Origin: an uncultured Flavobacteriales bacterium
GTDB taxonomy: Bacteria > Bacteroidota > Bacteroidia > Flavobacteriales_D > Crocinitomicaceae
Direction: 5' to 3'
Assembly (NCBI GenBank): GCA_937876195.1
Contig: CALEIK010000018.1
Location: 1-64,000 of the forward strand
DNA: 64,000 bases
Shown: positions 63,301 through 64,000 of the stretch, piece after piece
How positions within the stretch are numbered: the stretch's first letter is position 1
Layout of the letters: every line of letters begins with the position of its first letter
Position numbers and translations under genes: made by a program
Notes under the pieces: generated by a model
Seen by the model: only the letters and a program-made list of their open reading frames with translations
Told to the model about the DNA's origin: nothing
The model's database searches: none

Positions 63301-64000
63301 GGCAACATAACTCCCTGAGATGATTAACTCATCTTCATATCCCGTTGCAATTTGTTGTAAAACACCATTTGAATAGGAGGCAACATCTTTAAACACGAAA
63401 TTTGTATCATATTTGATAATAAAAGAACTTACCGCGTCAGGCAGCCCCACAACAGTACTTGATAAAGAATCTGCATCCGCGTCTAACTCCCCGTATAGGG
63501 AACAAGAAAAGAATACATTTTGATTAAGAACCTCAACGTTACTTGTATTAAAGCCATAATCTGACTCCCCAAGACTAAACCCTTTCACGAATTCTCCTTC
63601 TCCGTTCCATTCAACCAGAAAACCCTGTGTAATTGGGTAACCTGATCCCCCATCAGGGGTTTGAAATAACTGGACATCAGGACCAAGATCAAAATCCACC
63701 CCATTTTTATAACTTCCATACAAGATTAAATTTCCACTTTCTTTTACATCCAGTCCAGTTAAAAGAACGTAGGCGTTGTTAGCAGAAGTATTTACGATAT
63801 TCTTAGACCAAATAAAATTTCCATCCAAGCTCAATTTAATGATATACGATGAATATTGTCCTACTGTAGCAAATGTAGTTGTCGTTGGTCCTGGATCTGA
63901 ATCGAAAGAATTCGAATAATTAGCATAGATATATATCGAATTGTGCAAAGAATCTATCAAAATCTTACCAGACTGCATATTGGGAAAGTTAAGATACCAC
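60343..64000 (-). CDS. Large T9SS cargo propeller protein, 5'-truncated
   Basis: The frame stays open to the window edge, so at least 1218 residues are seen and the N-terminus is missing. Two propeller-like halves carry repeated blades with Asp-rich loops ending in DPG or similar (VDFDLGPD, DVDPGTG, DIDPDEY, DFDPGPG, DFDMGPG) followed by KYDNNGxFxW-type strands. Between and after them are Cys-containing Ig-like modules (DTSNCLNV, YVWLDCDDNF). A type A T9SS sorting domain closes the protein (LFPNPTSGEVKIVFENE ... VGVYLLKLN). It is a secreted surface or extracellular protein, a relative in design of the 49411 gene product; function unknown. Confidence 0.85.
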   Translation of the reverse strand, partial: WYLNFPNMQSGKILIDSLHNSIYIYANYSNSFDSDPGPTTTTFATVGQYSSYIIKLSLDGNFIWSKNIVNTSANNAYVLLTGLDVKESGNLILYGSYKNGVDFDLGPDVQLFQTPDGGSGYPITQGFLVEWNGEGEFVKGFSLGESDYGFNTSNVEVLNQNVFFSCSLYGELDADADSLSSTVVGLPDAVSSFIIKYDTNFVFKDVASYSNGVLQQIATGYEDELIISGSYVADFDADPSGNIDMLVHGGSSVYYQQYFIKLDTAFNYEWSFYNTYAGSGEIGVTKIVLVSDGSIHTIGNFKGEYDVDPGTGTYLISNTSNGNFEPYVLQYDNGGNFVSAHTFYHIGTNYPAYSGDIDVNPDHSMLVGVRYTGTTDVDPGSDTLGVVLLGTNPKPLLVEFVRCTPQYVEIYDTICDGQDFQFGNQNYSTSGIYSYSYLDINDCDSIVTLNLTVNQLNTELTSTNYGNLACIDTNALSYSWMNCNSGFIVSGVNTYAFSPMDDQDYAVIVSDGICADTSNCLNVSQGSNFGVPELDWAAGITGFTGGEQNSLAVDPDGNIYVTGNIQSIVNMELFGGVSSFYQSPNSLDIMVAKYDNNGAFLWGFPAGIQGNSSIPESGYALDFDTDGNVYVAGLFERTIDIDPDEYNIALQMESAPYGVEVFLIKINPNGQLLWNKTLGAQGVFMTLEDLDVAPNGEIVVCGSNGGQPADFDPGPGTFTQTGKAFAAKYSSNGDFNGLIDLPGLNSIVKAATFDKDNNLILSGAIYEDADFDMGPGVAMLDVPILYDVREFIVSYNDTLGLNWVHGLDPSGDENSHSALDTDDEGNIFFTGVNSGQVDFSGNEAGSGPSVFTFYGGFLVKYASDGTFLQKFPFSFEGSYLSNSISVNQKNEVLFAGKAYDGVTVTVDASTVLPMANGGTFVIKYANDASESWAFEIEDYSSGGGPISIASDEFGNFFLMGDGFGASPFDVDPTDSTYMLSAPDAYLAKYGESCSPINNSYQLNGTTVTVADNGYYYFKDCITGTIVDSGFVNTFTPCSSGNYYALLKMGNCYDSTSCFTINAVSDLSTTLTDITVTANNPSASYVWLDCDDNFAPISGETAQSFTPTENGNYAVQLTQNGCVDTSDCVAIATVGIVENTMTEEFVLFPNPTSGEVKIVFENEQQELTVSLLSITGQLLKSKTYQSSEAITFEIDGPVGVYLLKLNSNGEEATIRVMKE

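Noticed and set aside
1..64000. rRNA, tRNA, insertion sequences, prophage
   Set aside because: I looked for conserved rRNA segments, tRNA-like cloverleafs, transposase motifs and phage structural genes and found none I could support.

Overview
The window comes from a Bacteroidota chromosome, most likely Flavobacteriales and probably close to Crocinitomicaceae such as Fluviicola or Crocinitomix; the family placement is inference. The support is: AT-rich DNA; many -7 boxes of the Bacteroidota form TAnnTTTG; type IX secretion (T9SS) C-terminal sorting domains; TonB-dependent receptors with an N-terminal carboxypeptidase-regulatory-like domain; and Bacteroidota-typical families (HU-CCDC81/SPOR, DUF4856, imelysin, DUF6029, Omp28, DUF4199, DUF6265, RemB/Wzi-like barrels). 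No rRNA, tRNA, CRISPR array or transposase was seen.

Layout. 1-1046: 3' end of a secreted protein made of 37-residue tandem repeats. 1208-12891: mostly housekeeping genes: PpiD-like foldase, dprA, a TonB receptor, kdsB, an HU/SPOR protein, a papain-like peptidase, pirin, and the prs-rplY (L25) pair. 12954-16440: minus-strand group of YceI lipoprotein, CvpA and a DUF5060 glycoside-hydrolase-like protein. 16520-18993: a small conserved protein, rseP and a GLPGLI-like exported protein. 19151-25219: a tightly coupled DUF4856 / imelysin / HTTM / FecA-like receptor operon, probably for iron or a similar ligand. 25281-29628: recA, bcp and an M1 aminopeptidase lipoprotein. 29741-30410: a biotin carrier protein and a small conserved protein. 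30558-34698: TlpA / DUF6029 / two tandem Omp28 lipoproteins. 34987-40286: a T9SS cargo protein, two RemB/Wzi-like barrels and a FadL-like barrel.

40431-43114 is the most unusual part: three tandem short ssb paralogues without the acidic tip, then an AT-rich stretch with two small lipoprotein genes (YwqK/MORN-like and MlaD-like). Each of these two is flanked by related short motifs, and a ~130-bp folded palindrome lies between them, an arrangement resembling a gene-cassette array. 43115-46685: a propeller lipoprotein, an AI-2E family transporter and a CNNM/CBS protein. 46807-51063: a two-component system (TPR sensor kinase plus LuxR-type regulator) followed by a T9SS cargo gene with a 14-bp palindrome upstream. 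51209-58145: a serine hydrolase and a MarR-controlled RND efflux operon whose promoter overlaps an inverted repeat. 58392-60327: DUF4199, DUF6265, SRPBCC and a SiaC-like protein. 60343-64000: a large T9SS cargo protein cut by the window edge.

Several genes start well inside their longest open frame, and the starts given here follow signal peptides, lipoboxes, stop-start overlaps and family N-termini. Functions rest on motif and family recognition by eye; no database search was possible.
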